From NCBI RefSeq assembly GCF_963676685.1, contig NC_092357.1, forward strand, positions 20,984,647 through 21,048,646: DNA of 64,000 nt. The letters are read 5' to 3'. A program made the translations under genes and the position numbers. The DNA comes from Mytilus edulis (Eukaryota; Mollusca; Bivalvia; Mytilida; Mytilidae). Below the pieces are notes generated by a model. The model saw only the letters and a list, made by a program, of their open reading frames with translations. It had not been told where the DNA came from and searched no databases. This document shows, one piece after another, positions 1 through 12,069 of this stretch (position 1 is its first letter; the number at the start of each line of letters is the position of its first letter).

Positions 1-190
1 TTTAAACAGACATTGATGCATATGCATGAATGGTCGACCAGTAACTCAGTATCCATTGCGTAATCTTTGAATTTGGAAACATGTTTATTTATATGTTTTT
101 GAAAAAGAATTAAAACATATAATGAAGTTACAAAAAACTTAAAATTACCACCAATAATACCTTAATTACATGATTGATTGTTTTTATACC

Positions 191-375
191 AATAACTCAC
201 ACGAAGATTAAATAATTTTTCAAAGATGTAAATCTTATACACTTGGAGGACAAATAACTCACACGAAGATTAAATAATTTTTCAAAGGTGTAAATCTTAT
301 ACACTTGGAGGACAAATAACTCACACGAAGATTAAATAATTTTTCAAAGATGTAAATCTTATACACTTGGAGGAC
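191..375. repeat. 62-bp tandem repeat, three copies
   Basis: Three head-to-tail copies with an exact 62-bp period begin at 191, 253 and 315. Each starts 'aataactcacacgaagatt' and ends 'cacttggaggac'; I see only a single a/g change between units. The near identity points to a recent local expansion. It lies upstream of the ShKT exon at 755, probably in an intron of that gene. Confidence 0.95.
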
Positions 376-754
376 ATAACAGATATTTCTTATGACCAAT
401 ATTCTACTGTCTTTTCAATGTGTGAAATGACAGGTTTTCCAAATTCTACGATTCATATTTACAAAACATAAATCATAATCATGTCAGTGCAAGAATTTTG
501 GCTACTTATAACTTTGAATATAAAGGTGATTGCAAAATTCTTTAAAAAAAGTTATTACCAGATTACTATGTAGGTTGTCTAAATTAACGGCATCGGAGAG
601 ATCTATTAAAAATCTACAAACTTACCTATATGGAAACCTTCAAAACAACGACAGGATAAAAACTAACCAGAAGTTGTAAAAGAATACCTGCTTCAGAAAA
701 GATAAATACGGTCAATATGAATATTTTACATCACATGTTTTGATGTGATTTCAG

Positions 755-2018
755 ATCGACCAGGCAGATACTGTGCCGACCGTTCCTATGATTGTTCTAA
801 GGTAAAAGAGCAATGTAATGACTACACAATCAAACAGATTTGTCAATCAACTTGTAATGTATGTGGTAAGTATATATTATCGTTAGATTTAAATGCGTAT
901 TACACTTTTAATACGTCAGCGTAAATGATGTTAGTAAACTTGTATATCAGAGTGACAGAAGATTAAAAGGACATTCAAAAGTCGTCGAGAAGCCAACAAC
1001 GTAATTAACAAAAGACACAAAGGCAAACATCACTCTTCAAAATACCTTTAATACAAATCTAAAAATTGAACAACATGGACCACGCTTATACCAGCGGTCA
1101 TCATATATGCACTGGAAGAATCGTTTGAAGACATTTTGCTGACATCATCACAAGTTGATTGTCCGGTATTGAATATATATGTACACAAAGGAAAAAACAT
1201 GTAAGAAAAAAAGTAGTTACATGTACCACAACATGTCCTCTGTTTTCCTGAATTAAACAAACCAATGGTCTAAAAATTGTGTTTACCAGGTCAGGAAAAT
1301 GGTCATTATTATATTATAGTTCGTTTCTGTGTGTGTTACATTTAAATGTTGTGTTTCAGTGTGTCGTAGTTCTCATATATTTGATGTGTTTCCCTTTGTT
1401 TTAGTTTGTGACCCGGATTTGTTTTTGTCTCTATCGATTTTCATGCCAAAAACCATTCAACAGGGCATTTTAAGAAAAATGGTGGGTTAAATCTGGTTTG
1501 TGGCGTGCCAAACCTCCCGTTTTAATAGCAATGTTGATTATGACATTAAAATGAAAACATTACATGACAGGACTACAATACAAATAAATGGGAGACATAT
1601 AGGACAGAGAAACACACGAATAATAGCCAACAAAAGGTACCAGGCTACAAATTTAATACGCCTGACGTGCGTTTCGTCCACACAAGACTTGATACTTTTT
1701 TCTTATACGACCAAGTTCAATCCACCATTTCTTGCATCCGAAAATTTATGCACCAAGTCAGGAAGATGACAGGTGTTTTCCATTCGTTTGATGTGTTTGA
1801 GCTTTTGATTTAGCAATTTGATTAGGGACTTCTCGTTTTAAATTTATTGGCTTTATAACTATTTTGATATGAGCGTCACTGATGAGTCTTATGTAGACGA
1901 AACGCGCGTCTTGCGTATTAAATTATAATCCTGGTACCTTTGATAACTATAACTATTTATCGGAGTTCAGTATTTTGTGAATCTACTTTTTATTTCAGAT
2001 TGGAATACAGGAATGTAA
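755..2018 (+). CDS. C-terminal exons of a ShKT-domain protein (partial, upstream exons outside the window)
   Basis: Exon 755-865 is preceded by a good acceptor (tttcag at 749-754) and followed by the donor gtaag at 866. It encodes 37 residues with six cysteines in the spacing of the ShKT fold: C, then D-containing loop, C, C, C, and the closing pattern CxxTCxxC (CQSTCNVC). The one spare base joins the exon at 1999-2018 (acceptor tatttcag, 1991-1998), which adds D-W-N-T-G-M and a stop at 2016-2018. ShKT domains occur at the ends of many secreted invertebrate proteins, including astacins, peroxidases and tyrosinases, as well as in cnidarian channel-blocking peptides; the domain alone does not make this a toxin. 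The catalytic or main part of the protein is not visible, so the function is unknown. The intron at 866-1998 holds family C and D repeats. Confidence 0.75.
866..1998. repeat. Repeats inside the ShKT gene intron (families C and D)
   Basis: Family D occurs twice in opposite orientation: at 1634-1700 ('ggtaccaggctacaaattta', 'tgcgtttcgtcca') and at 1860-1955 ('gatgagtcttatgtagacg', 'cctggtacctttgataact'). The two copies could pair as an inverted repeat. Between and after them (about 1740-1850 and 1960-1990) are family C fragments ('catccg...caagtcagg', 'gatgtgtttgagcttttg'). The open frames in this stretch have no homology I recognise. Confidence 0.7.
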
Positions 2019-2690
2019 TGATCACTTCTAAGAACAAACATTAGTTTCTCGTGACACGTCAACAGCCTTCTCTAATGCCGATGTCTACTATGTACTCATT
2101 GTGAAATAAATAAAATGTTTTGATAAAATATCTCAAATTTATATTGGCAAAATAAAGAATCTCTAATTTTTACTGCCTCGTCTTCTAATTTGAAAAAACA
2201 GCTGCGCCACGATCTCATGATACGCCCGTCGTCTTTTAATAAATGTTTTTGGAATAACACGAGGGTTGTACAGGAAGTACCCCCTGACTCATTCACTATT
2301 CCTGCATTAGATTATATAAGTTTATATAAGAGACAGAAATTTGAAAGCAAATAAAACAAAGTTAATGTTTTAATACTTGAATCGTTAAGTTGTTTCAGAG
2401 AATAACATCTTTGAAAAACATTTCGACGTCATACGTCGACGACATCCTATATCCTTACGGGCCATCAATTTAGCATCTAGTCGAAAACTCCTGATACTGA
2501 GCCAGAAAGATAACTTTGGTCGAGCAATAATTTGTATTTTGTGTGAATGTACTAACTTCTTCTAAGTCTGCTTATAATGGTTGAAATTTAGATCAAATAC
2601 AGATACATGATTAAATCTAACATAGATATTTTTATCATTAGTTGTTATGGCTTTGAACAAGCTGACAGTTAATACGAGTATAATCAGATC
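2019..2690. other. 3' flank of the ShKT gene, no other feature seen
   Basis: This holds the 3' untranslated region. Possible polyadenylation signals include 'aaataaaataa'-like text near 2104-2115 and 'aaataaaac' near 2349. I recognise no gene or repeat family. Confidence 0.4.
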
Positions 2691-2699
2691 TGTACTTAA

Positions 2700-2840
2700 A
2701 AGTTAGAGGAAGATGTGGTAATGAGACAACTCTACATCCAAATCACAATTAATAAAAATAAACCTTTATAAGTCAATGTACGGTCTTCAACACCGAGCCT
2801 TGGCTCACACCGAACAACAATCTATAGAGGGCCCCACAAA
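2700..2840 (-). repeat. Family A interspersed repeat fragment
   Basis: The text 'gaagatgtggtaatgagac' followed by 'gtacggtcttcaac' and 'gagccttggctcac' is the reverse complement of the blocks near 27060-27180 and 47690-47800, with several mismatches. It is an old insertion. Confidence 0.7.
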
Positions 2841-4460
2841 TTGTCTATTTGTTGTTAGATGTATAAATACCTTGCTACCATTGATTTATGTTTTCTGTTC
2901 TGTATCGACATTAGCCCTTTTCGACTGATTTCAATCAGTGGTTCTTATGTTGAAATGTTTTACCACTGTTCTAGATTAAATGTGTCGCAAGCAAACTAAA
3001 TCCCAACACTTTATGTACGTGCATGTGCCAAGTAATGAGCCTGAAAGTCAGTGGTTGTCACTTGTTGCTGTATACCATATCTATCTTCTTTCATAGTTTT
3101 GAACATATTTCAGGTTGTTATCTTTATTTCTATTTTTTTTTCAATGCGGGATGGGTTTTGCAAATTTTCAATAGTGGTCCAGTGAGATTAAGTTCAGATA
3201 TATTAAGATATTTTGATGATTTTTTGTCCAAAAATAATCCAAGCTTTTCTGATTGAATAAAAAATAATATTCTCAAAAACTAGGAACTAAAGAAACAAAA
3301 ACACGACTTCATTCGACTCATGTTTAGTCTTATACCTTGAATTTGAGTTCAGTGATTTTGTGATAAAAAAAATTTTGTATGATATAGAGATGTTGAAATG
3401 TTATCTGATTTTGTATTTTATTTTTAACCATAGTAGCATCAACTTACTAAACCTTGTAACCTTCAATTGTTTTGAATTTTTGGATTTTCGTTCTATTTTT
3501 TATTTATTTTTTTGTTGCATACCTAAAAACTCTAGGACTTATATATATATATATATGTACCCCTTATTTACATACCACCAGTCATTATTGAATCGGAATA
3601 TTCCCAGTGGTTCGTTTTTGTACAGCTTAAATGTTTAATTTTGATAAAATTATATTTGATTGAACAATTTAACCAAATTACAAAGCTGAGATCTATAATT
3701 ATACCATCATTTTGAGTGGTAATTATACCCGGGTAAGTTATTAAAATTGCGAAATATCATATTAAAAGGAAAATGCTGTTACAATTACAAAAATCATACA
3801 ATATTTGTTAATATAACATATTGTGTACATTCTCTTGCTCTCATTGGATATTATGATCACGTGTTTCAAATAATATTTTATTTTTCTGAAGCCTTGTTTC
3901 TTTTTTTAAGTTTATTCACGCTATTTTTCTGTATATAGTTATGTTGGCGGTCAATATTAAAAATATGTGACGTCACACATAATAACCATGGCAGAAGTGC
4001 AGCAGTCAAAAAAGAAAATTTGATGTAGACTGAAATGAGTTCCATTTGAATTCATATTTGTCCTAAATAGACAGAAAGAGTGTTTTGTTAACAATAACAC
4101 AAATTTAATTGAATCTTATATATTAAAATTTCCAATAGCATGTCTAAAATCTTGCAATTTGAAAATAAATACCGTTGCATAGAGAAGAACATTGAATTTA
4201 TTTTTTCTAATACGTTGTTTACATAGTTACATGTATGTAATATATGAATTAAGGATAGAAATTCTCGGTCAATATGTTCTGAACATGTCCATGTATAAAG
4301 TAGCGATCTTGCAAAAGTTCTTAATTGACCAATGTAGAAAAATTTATGTGATCATACTTTTTGTATTTGTCTTATTTATCACTGACATTGAAATATGATG
4401 GTATGAATGTTTTTGATTAAGGTATATATAGAAAAGAGTTTAGGACGAGCTAAATGAATA
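2841..4460. other. AT-rich intergenic stretch
   Basis: I see no gene. There is a weak family A remnant at about 3020-3130 ('gagcctgaaagtcagtgg') and a short TA microsatellite near 3539-3556. The open frames here are low-complexity and lack any recognisable domain. Confidence 0.4.
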
Positions 4461-4464
4461 CTAA

Positions 4465-4800
4465 AAAGGTAAAATCTCAAAAATACTGAACTCTGAGGAA
4501 AATTCAATAAGAAAATTCCCTACTCAAATAGCAAAATCAAATGATAAAACACATCAAACGATGCACAACAGCTGCCATATTCCTAACTTTGTACAGGCAT
4601 TTTCAAACATAGAAAATGGTAGATTGAATTTGGTTTAATAGCCCTAAACATCTTATTTGTAAACCTCATTTTCGCGACTGAATGGGTCAGTCTTATTAAG
4701 AAGGGATATAGTTACGATAATGTTGTCAGGTCATTAAAAATTGCATATTTTGGCTTTAATATTGATTCACCTATAGGGTATCTGCGTCGGAACTAAACAT
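4465..4800 (+). repeat. Family C interspersed repeat
   Basis: It contains 'aaaatactgaactctgagg', 'aaaacacatcaaacgatgc' and 'gtacaggcattttcaaac'. The same series recurs in the same orientation at 7845-8110 and 48850-49150, and in reverse near 1740-1850 and 16270-16400. Confidence 0.75.
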
Positions 4801-5079
4801 ATTTATTTAAAAACCAGTTGTTGGCATGACACGGGTTATGTTCTTCTCATATATTTTATGATGGTATGATACTAAATCCCTAACGGGAGGGATTATGCCT
4901 GTTATTCATATGATGAAGATATAATGGAGCTGGTATGTCAGTTAACTGCTAGTAGTCTGTTGTTATTTATGTATAATTGTCATTTTTTTTTCTCTTTTGC
5001 TGCATCTTCTGACATCGGATTCGGAATTATCTTGAACTGAATTTTAATGTGCGTATTGTTTTGTGTTTACTTTTCTACA

Positions 5080-5415
5080 TTGGCTAGAGGTTTAGGGGAG
5101 GGTTAAGATCTCATAAACATGTTTAACCCCACCGCATTTTTGAGTCTGTCCTAAGTCAGAGGCAAAAGGTAAAAACGTAAAAACTTCAAATTATACAGAA
5201 GAAACTAAGGTCAAAACTAGTACAAGTCTTGTATTAGTTTTGACTTTAGTTTCTTCTGTATAATTTGGAGTTTAGTATGACGTCTATTAATACTGAACTA
5301 GTATATATATCTGTTTAGGGACCAACGGAAAGGTGCCTCCAGAAAAGGGATTTCTAGCTGCATTGAAGACCTGTTGTCTTTCTTCTTGAGACACATTCCC
5401 CATTTCCATTTTAAT
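5080..5415 (+). repeat. Family A tail plus a head-to-head pair of family B pieces
   Basis: A family A fragment ('tttaaccccaccgcatttt', 'cctaagtcag') lies at about 5120-5165. It is followed by a 78-bp near-perfect inverted repeat at 5188-5265: 'caaattatacagaagaaac' pairs with 'gtttcttctgtataatttg' across a centre reading 'ctagtacaagtcttgtatta'. Family B continues to 5415, ending 'acacattccccatttccat'. The hairpin is what two opposed family B 5' portions would give. Confidence 0.75.
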
Positions 5416-5694
5416 ATCTGATATAACTTTCAAGGTATATGGAGCATAAAGCTCACTGCTTTCTTAAACCAGCAAAACACCTTTAAAATTTCAAGTGTGT
5501 TCATGAATAAAAGTCTAATAGGATAAAAAAACATTTATTATCAAGCTAAACTACAAGATAGCAGTGATTGAAAATACAGTATCATACGAGTTTAGTTCTT
5601 TCGCTTTTGGCATTTCTGGTCCAGTTGTAAATGGAGACACTTTTATAAAAGATGTCACGAGCTTAATGACTATAAAAAAACTTTTCTATTAGGT

Positions 5695-5840
5695 AGTGTT
5701 TGATATATGAAAACGATGTTATATGATTGCCAATGAGACAAAAATACAGCCTTTAATAATGAGCAAAGCCAGCATTTAAAGTCCCTGAAATGACAATGTA
5801 AAACAATTCAAACGAGAAAACTCACGGCCTAATTTATGTA
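5695..5840 (+). repeat. Family A interspersed repeat fragment
   Basis: 'gttatatgattgccaatgag', 'gagcaaagcc' and 'gaaatgacaatgtaaaac' match the copies at 42000-42140 and 43270-43470. Confidence 0.75.
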
Positions 5841-5883
5841 TAAAAAATGAACGAACAACAAATTTTGAAATGAAACACAAGAC

Positions 5884-6051
5884 TATATATAGTTTCATAA
5901 ATTCACGTAACATTCAGCTGTATGCCTTCCAATAGTTTACGCAATATTTATGATATAATCGCAGATATGATGTTCATGACTTTTTTCAGATTAAAAACGA
6001 AAACTAGAGAAAACAATCATAGGTTAGCATATAGAAAAGAAATACTTAAAG
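5884..6051 (+). promoter_or_regulatory. Promoter and 5' non-coding exon of the decayed Mab-21-like copy
   Basis: The text before the donor at 6052 ('aatacttaaag|gtaat') matches the regions ending at 21446 and 31901. All three have a purine-rich exon ending in a(c/t)t(c/t)aaag followed by gtaa. Downstream, 'ccaataaactataacaacag' matches 'ccaattaattataacaacaa' near 21467. Upstream, the 'acaagactatatatag' block at 5879 matches 'acaagacctatatagc' near 21268. The TATATAG at 5884-5890 is TATA-like, but the closer TATTATATAG box present in the other two copies is not preserved. I infer that this was the first exon of the pseudogene at 8315. Confidence 0.55.
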
Positions 6052-6053
6052 GT

Positions 6054-7840
6054 AATACATTAAGATATTTTTTAAAACCAATAAACTATAACAACAGTAA
6101 TGTATATTTTTTTTTAAATCTCATCATTACACATTTCTTTGATCATTTAAAAGTATATGTGCGAAAAAATGTTGTCACTTGAATATGATATGATACATAA
6201 ATAAGTTGTTTTTAAATGGCTCATTCCATATGACACAGTAGCAAACATTATGCTTGGATTGAGATTACAAATTGTAAACAAAAAAAAAACAGTTATGCTA
6301 AACAAAGAAGATCAACTATATAGTTGTATATGTAGGAACGAAGTACACATTTTGAAAATAAATGACTACATTGTTAAGGACCCCAGGGAAAAATCTTGCA
6401 CTTTTAAGGTGTTGCCTGTACTGTGACATGTTTCTTTCTCTAAAGCCTCGGTCGATATGAGAGTCTCGGGTTGATACCAGGGCCAATATGGAAAATGGCA
6501 TGTTATTATCTATTGATATGATGATAATCTATGACGTCCTTTTTTCGATGTATAAACAAAGCCGTGTTGTGATTAGCACAACATATATTTGGCACATGCA
6601 CACAAACTTATAAACTTAGTTTCTCTATTTTTTTGTGTTATTTTCACATTTCCTGATCGGTGTGAGAAAAATATTTCTCATCACTAGTGAAAAATATGAT
6701 CTCGGCAAATGATTGGTCGAAATGTAATTGAGTTTCCTTTGAATGTTCCTATTGTGACGTCATGAACAATGGCGACCATGCCTAAAGACATCACATAAAA
6801 AGCACACAACTTTCTTCAAATTCTTGGAAAGGAAGGACAAAAATCATTAGAGAAACAATATTTCTCCACTCTCAACAGTTAAATTTTAGTTATTTAAAAA
6901 GCTGGGAAAGCCTCGCGCTTTAAATATTGAAATGTAATTGTCATGATTGTCTCGAGTGGAGAAATATCGTAATACATTTGTTGCATTTGTGGAATCTATA
7001 TGTTTACATTATCATTATTTTCATTTATATTCTTATTAAATATGAATATGTTAGCTACTTAAAAGAAATTCAATATATGTCATGTATATTGTTCTTCAAA
7101 TAACACATGTTTTCACTGCACTTATTTTTAAAACTTGTTAAGCATGTAAAGTACGAAAATGGACTGTGCATACTTCAAAGGGAGGAAAATGGAACAGCAA
7201 AATATTTGAAAGGTAGTGTAAAATATCGACAAATAAAACAGTTAGACAAATTGGCAGCCGAAAAAACAAATGGACATTCTGAGGAACATATTTGCATACA
7301 CATGCAATAAAAACATCGAAGCCTTTAATAGCCTGCGTCGCTGACCATGGTCTATACTCACGTCAAACACTATTATTATGTGACAATCAAAGATTATATT
7401 ATGGTTTTATCCATGCATAGCTCTTTACCATTTGTAAAGTCTTTGGCTATCGATTTTAGATGATGGATATGATTGGAAGTTTATAACCTTTACAGTCAAA
7501 GTATGCGTAAGACAATAAAAGAAATTTATTAAATTGCTACTGTCTGGACTTTATTTTATTAAAATGTTTTAAAAATAAAATATAAACCTTAGACAACCAA
7601 TGTAGATAATTTCAAATCAAAACGTAATTGAAATATTTCTATTGAAAGAGATTCCTCTCAGGTAGCAATCAGCAATTTCAGAAGATTTCTAGAAAATGAT
7701 TTGTCTGACTATTCACAGATTATTATTTGTAATATATAATGTTTCCAGTCGGACAATACATCTAAACTTTACCAATTGACTAAAATTACTGCTACTTTAT
7801 TTTGTGCATTATCACGATAAAAAGTAAATTATAAAAAACG
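6054..7840 (+). other. Former 5' UTR intron region of the Mab-21-like pseudogene
   Basis: AT-rich. Around 6650-6975 the text 'atatttctcatcactagtg' and 'ctcgagtggagaaatatcg' may be the degenerate ends of a small inverted-repeat element, but pairing is weak. I see no genes. Confidence 0.35.
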
Positions 7841-7844
7841 AACT

Positions 7845-8110
7845 CCCAGGAAAGTTTAAAACGGAAAGGTCGTAATCATACGGCAAAACCAAAAACTCTA
7901 AATCATCAAACGAATGAACATCAACTTCGATATTCCTGACATGGTACAGGCATTTTCCTATGTAGAAAATGGTGGATTAGTCCTAGTAATATTGATTGCT
8001 AAACCTTTCATTTTGTATGACAGTCGCATAAAATCCAATTATATTGACAACAATGTGTGACCAAAGAAAGCAGATATATAAGGTAAACATCTCAAAGATA
8101 GGGATACAGT
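7845..8110 (+). repeat. Family C interspersed repeat
   Basis: It contains 'atcaaacgaatgaacatcaa', 'ggtacaggcattttccta' and 'gtagaaaatggtggatta', the same order as the copies at 4465 and 48850. Confidence 0.75.
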
Positions 8111-8314
8111 ACTCAACATTGTATTATAATTTTAATCACCAAAAAAACCAAACTTTATTAAGATAACAAACTACGTTAGTACCTATAATATATATTTTAA
8201 GACCATCGTGTGTAATTCATGAAGTTGATACGAAGTATTTACCAACAAGTTCTTGGTACCTTCCGATATAGAAGTTGTTACTATGATTTAACTACATATA
8301 TATTTGATTTGTAG

Positions 8315-10227
8315 ACTGACATGGAGAAAATGAAGAGAACGTCCACTGAAAAATGTAAATCATTGAATTTCTATAAATATCTTTGCAAAAAGATTGGAAC
8401 TGAGAAGGTTAGCTGACTGCATTTCAGACATGTCAAAATTACCTAGGGATGAAATAATTACTAGTGGGAGTAAAGGTGAAGGACTTAATATTAAAGGCAG
8501 TGAAATGGATACAATGTATATTGATTATAATTTTAAGGTGAATGAATCACAAACAGACGTCATTCATGATGGTATGACAATTCCCTTAATAATGAGTACT
8601 GAGGAGACCGAACCATGTTTTGCACAATTAAGACGTCAAGGTCGTCCACAATCAAATGCTTTCAGGTAAACGGTATATTCGGTTTGGTTTATGGTTATCT
8701 GCTCCTTACGGAGTGAAACACAAAATTCATGGTCCATGTATAACAGATATCAATGAATTGTTCGATCTCGCAATATGCCTTAAATGTGACAAATGGATAT
8801 GTCAAGCGCAGTCATGGGTTTATAGATCTCGTATAGCATGGCCTAAACCTGAAATCATTTCGAAAATAATATCTTTTGGTGTGTTATTTGTACCAATTGG
8901 ATGCAAAGGGTCCATATATAAAAATCTGGAGTGGCGAATTTCCTTTTCTGTAGCAGAAAAGTTTCTTATATATTCATTTAACCATACACAATTATTGTGT
9001 TATGCTCTGTTAAAAATCTTTCTCAAGGAAAGTGTAGGGCAGATTTAAAAGGTTTATTATGTTCCTATTTCTTGAAAACATTGATGTGTTGGATTTTAGA
9101 AGAAACTGACCAAGCTTTATGGCGACCAGATAATATTATACCTTGTTTCATGGCATGCCTTCAAAGACTGCTGTACTATGTAAGATATCCAAACTTGCCA
9201 CATTATTTTATTCCTGAAAAAGACCTTTTCTACTCACGGTTCAATGTTATGAACAAACATAGATTAGAAATCATACTGAAGTAATTAATTAATTGTTTCG
9301 ATTCTTCTGAAACTCTTAATGATTTTAAAAGACATTCCCATAATATCACTAAATCTGTGAAAAGCGAAAATGTTATTGCAATAATACAAAATGGACCTGC
9401 CTTTCGTCGCCCTGGAAACATTCATATCACTGTCTATATCACTCTAGAACTCACTTATCTATAGATTTATTAGCTTTGCAGTTATCGAAGGCATGTCATA
9501 TAGCCCCAGATGCGTCATCGTATGAAAAAATCTCAGAAAACAAACACCATTACAACAAGTACAAATTTGATCTCAGCCATTTATTGATAGGTGTATCTTC
9601 AGATACTGTATCAGGTGGGCTTAGATTAGCTTCTTTTTTATGCTTGTAAAAATTATGTTGCCTCGCTACGAGTTACAAACTATGCATTGCTAAAATACAC
9701 AGCTGAAAATTTTTTTTATTGGATATCCCACATCTGAGATAGCATTTGTCCAAAATCTAAAGCCTGGATTAAATCTGAAAACAAAAAAACACAGTAGTAT
9801 TCAAAAACATGAGATGAATCTAATGAAAAAAGAAAGACTTTATACAGTAGTAAAAACATTAACAATCGAAGCTCTTTCCTTTAACTCGAGGTCGTTATTT
9901 ATTCCTAAAGAAATGGACTATTATGCGGAAGATAAAATTTTTTATCATTCTTTACAATATGCATATTTCCTCAACTTCTTATGTCACTACCATCTACATG
10001 ACAATACAATATGTAGACATTATTTACATCAACTGAAATCTTTTATTGCAAGATCTGATCATACAAATTATCCTGTTTTAAGTACAAATATCATGTGTTT
10101 CATTGCGCACGCGTTAATTGGCGAGAAATGTCTTGCTAGACAAATATTATTTGATATAGGTGATAGAGCACCGTGGTTAATACGGTTATGTATTATCATG
10201 TTTAAAGACATGCTTATTGAGAACTAA
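8315..10227 (+). pseudogene. Mab-21/cGAS-like gene, decayed paralogue of the gene at 32820
   Basis: Acceptor 'tttgtag' ends at 8314 and an ATG follows at 8321, in the same context as the intact gene (gtag, actga, ATG). The reading frame aligns with the intact paralogue almost throughout but is broken. About 17 bases are missing near 8410, after the codons for KKIGTEK. A segment of roughly 40 codons is replaced by a short junction at about 8640-8700. Further breaks occur near 9040, and there are stops near 9285. Frames 8394-8669, 8656-9048, 8997-9284 and 9814-10227 each carry homologous pieces. Preserved marks include a GSKGEG nucleotidyltransferase loop with an ExD pair (SEMDTMYID), the EWRISFSVAEK motif and CSYFLKTL. 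The last piece is homologous to the C-terminal helical region and ends with a stop at 10225-10227. It cannot make a full product. Confidence 0.88.
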
Positions 10228-11070
10228 AGTATGTATCATATGTATGGTAATATAATTTTTATCAACAGACAAAATCAAGTTTGCCTGACTTTATAGATAC
10301 GAGAAATATTTAGATTATTTCCTTAAATAATTACAAAAAGTATATAAGAAAGATTTATTTATATACCATTTTCCTTGTTAATTTCATAATTTTGTTACTA
10401 AAAGCAGTGTTTAATACTGATAGTTACCTGCTGATAAGGACGCATTTTGGGGACATTATGAAGAGGTCTAGCTAGTTATAAACCCAGGTTTAATCTTAAT
10501 TTTCCTCATCAAGAAATATCTGTTCCAAGTCTTATTTTTTTAGTAGTTTAACGGTTTGTGCTTTTGAGTTTGCCATATGATTGAGACCTTCCGTTTTGAG
10601 TATTCCTTTGAGGCCGTTTTATTTATCCTGCTGTTTCCTTGTTCATTGCTGGAAATTTTGCATTTCGCATTTTGTGTTAACGTTATTGTAACTCATTTAA
10701 TCACCAATCTTAAATCAGGCGTTAAAACTTGTCTATAAGTTTTATCCTTTTTGACCTGATGAGGTAAAACCCACTTATGAAACCAAAATGTGTCAAAGTT
10801 GATTTTGAATCTCTAGGTTGAACCAGTTTAACCCCGCCACATTCTGTGTGTATGTGCCTGTCCAAAAGTCAGGAGCATTTAATTCAGTTTTGTCGTTTGT
10901 TTATGTGTTACATATTTGTTTTTCCTTTTTTTTTGTACATAATATAGGCCGTACTTTTTTTTAATTGTTTTGAATTGTCATTTTGGGCTTTTTATAGCTG
11001 ACTATGTGGTATGGGCTTTGCTCATTTTTGAAGGTCGTACGGTGACCTATAAATGTTAATTTCTAAGTCA
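10228..11070 (-). repeat. 3' flank, then family C and family A repeats
   Basis: After the pseudogene, from about 10540, comes family C in reverse ('tttgagtttgccatatga', 'ccttccgttttgag'). At 10800-11060 follows a longer family A copy: 'tttaaccccgccacattc', 'tgtccaaaagtcaggagc', 'tttatagctgactatgtgg' and 'gaaggtcgtacggtgac'. Confidence 0.75.
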
Positions 11071-12060
11071 TTTGATATCTTGTGGACAGTTTTATTGAAT
11101 ATCTTTCGAAACTCGTTATGATTACTACATTGGTGAACTGAAGTGATTTTACACAAATTATACATGACAACAAAATGTTGAAAATCATGATGTTATTTAT
11201 ATATATTGTAAATTGTGATTTGTACTTTGAATTTGTTCACTTGCTTTTGTATATAAGGACATTTACAAAGAGACAGGAATTTGAACAAATGTCAAAGAAA
11301 AATGTTCTTTATTCATCATAGTATAGCAAAGATTTCCTTTTCTATAGGAGGAAACCCATCATTGAAAGAGGCCTTTGAACTTTTAAAATACCTTGATTTA
11401 CAAGGTGTATATTTTTAGTAAACATATGTTATATATGTCTTACCATTAAAAGTAACAGAGAAAAAAATTAAGAAAGTAGCATACTTTTTCTGTATAAAAA
11501 CTTAAAACCTTCACTTGAAGCAAATTTTCATTATTTTTTAAGGATTTTTCTATCAAGAATATTTTTTCTTAACGTCATATATGTAACCGTGGACTTGAAA
11601 TAGAACATAATCGTTACATTAAAATTCCTTGAGAAAACCTGCAAAGTCATCGAAGAGGAATTTTATTTTATTCTCCATTGAAAGGTAAACGAAAATATCA
11701 GAAAAAAATTATATAATGATATACAATTAGATGATGAACATTTTATTCTTTTACCTGATGATAAAAAAAATATTTTATATAGTAAACCCCGCTCCTTTTA
11801 GACATGTAAACCAATATTGGCTTCTTTATAAAAAGGTCATTAGAACTGAGGACAGAGGTTTTATTGTAACATCGATATTAAACATTGTAATATTTTAAAT
11901 TTATCACTTATGTTTTTGTGTTTATTGGATTAAGTTTCGTATATATATATATTATTTTGTTTTTTATTTTGTTGTTTATTGTTTATTTAAACTTGTCTTG
12001 CCACAATCTTTGTAAATGTTTAATAAAAAAAATTAATAAAAATGAATGCTATGTTAAAAC
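11071..12060. other. AT-rich stretch, possible LINE 3' tail
   Basis: No gene. The end at about 11880-12045, with 'gtaaatgtttaataaaaaaaattaataaa', looks like the A-rich end of a retroposed sequence, but I cannot tie it to a coding tail. A TA microsatellite lies at 11940-11953. Confidence 0.3.
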
Positions 12061-12069
12061 AATCAAAAC

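Noticed and set aside
755..865. ShKT exon as a venom-type toxin gene
   Set aside because: The domain is a C-terminal exon of a larger protein and is widespread in non-toxin secreted proteins.
3023..4398. Four open frames of 63-92 codons
   Set aside because: AT-rich, Phe/Tyr/Ile-rich translations without domains or splice context, and partly over family A remnants.
6650..6975. Small inverted-repeat element with 'atatttctc' ends
   Set aside because: The two ends match only over short words, so I cannot define borders.
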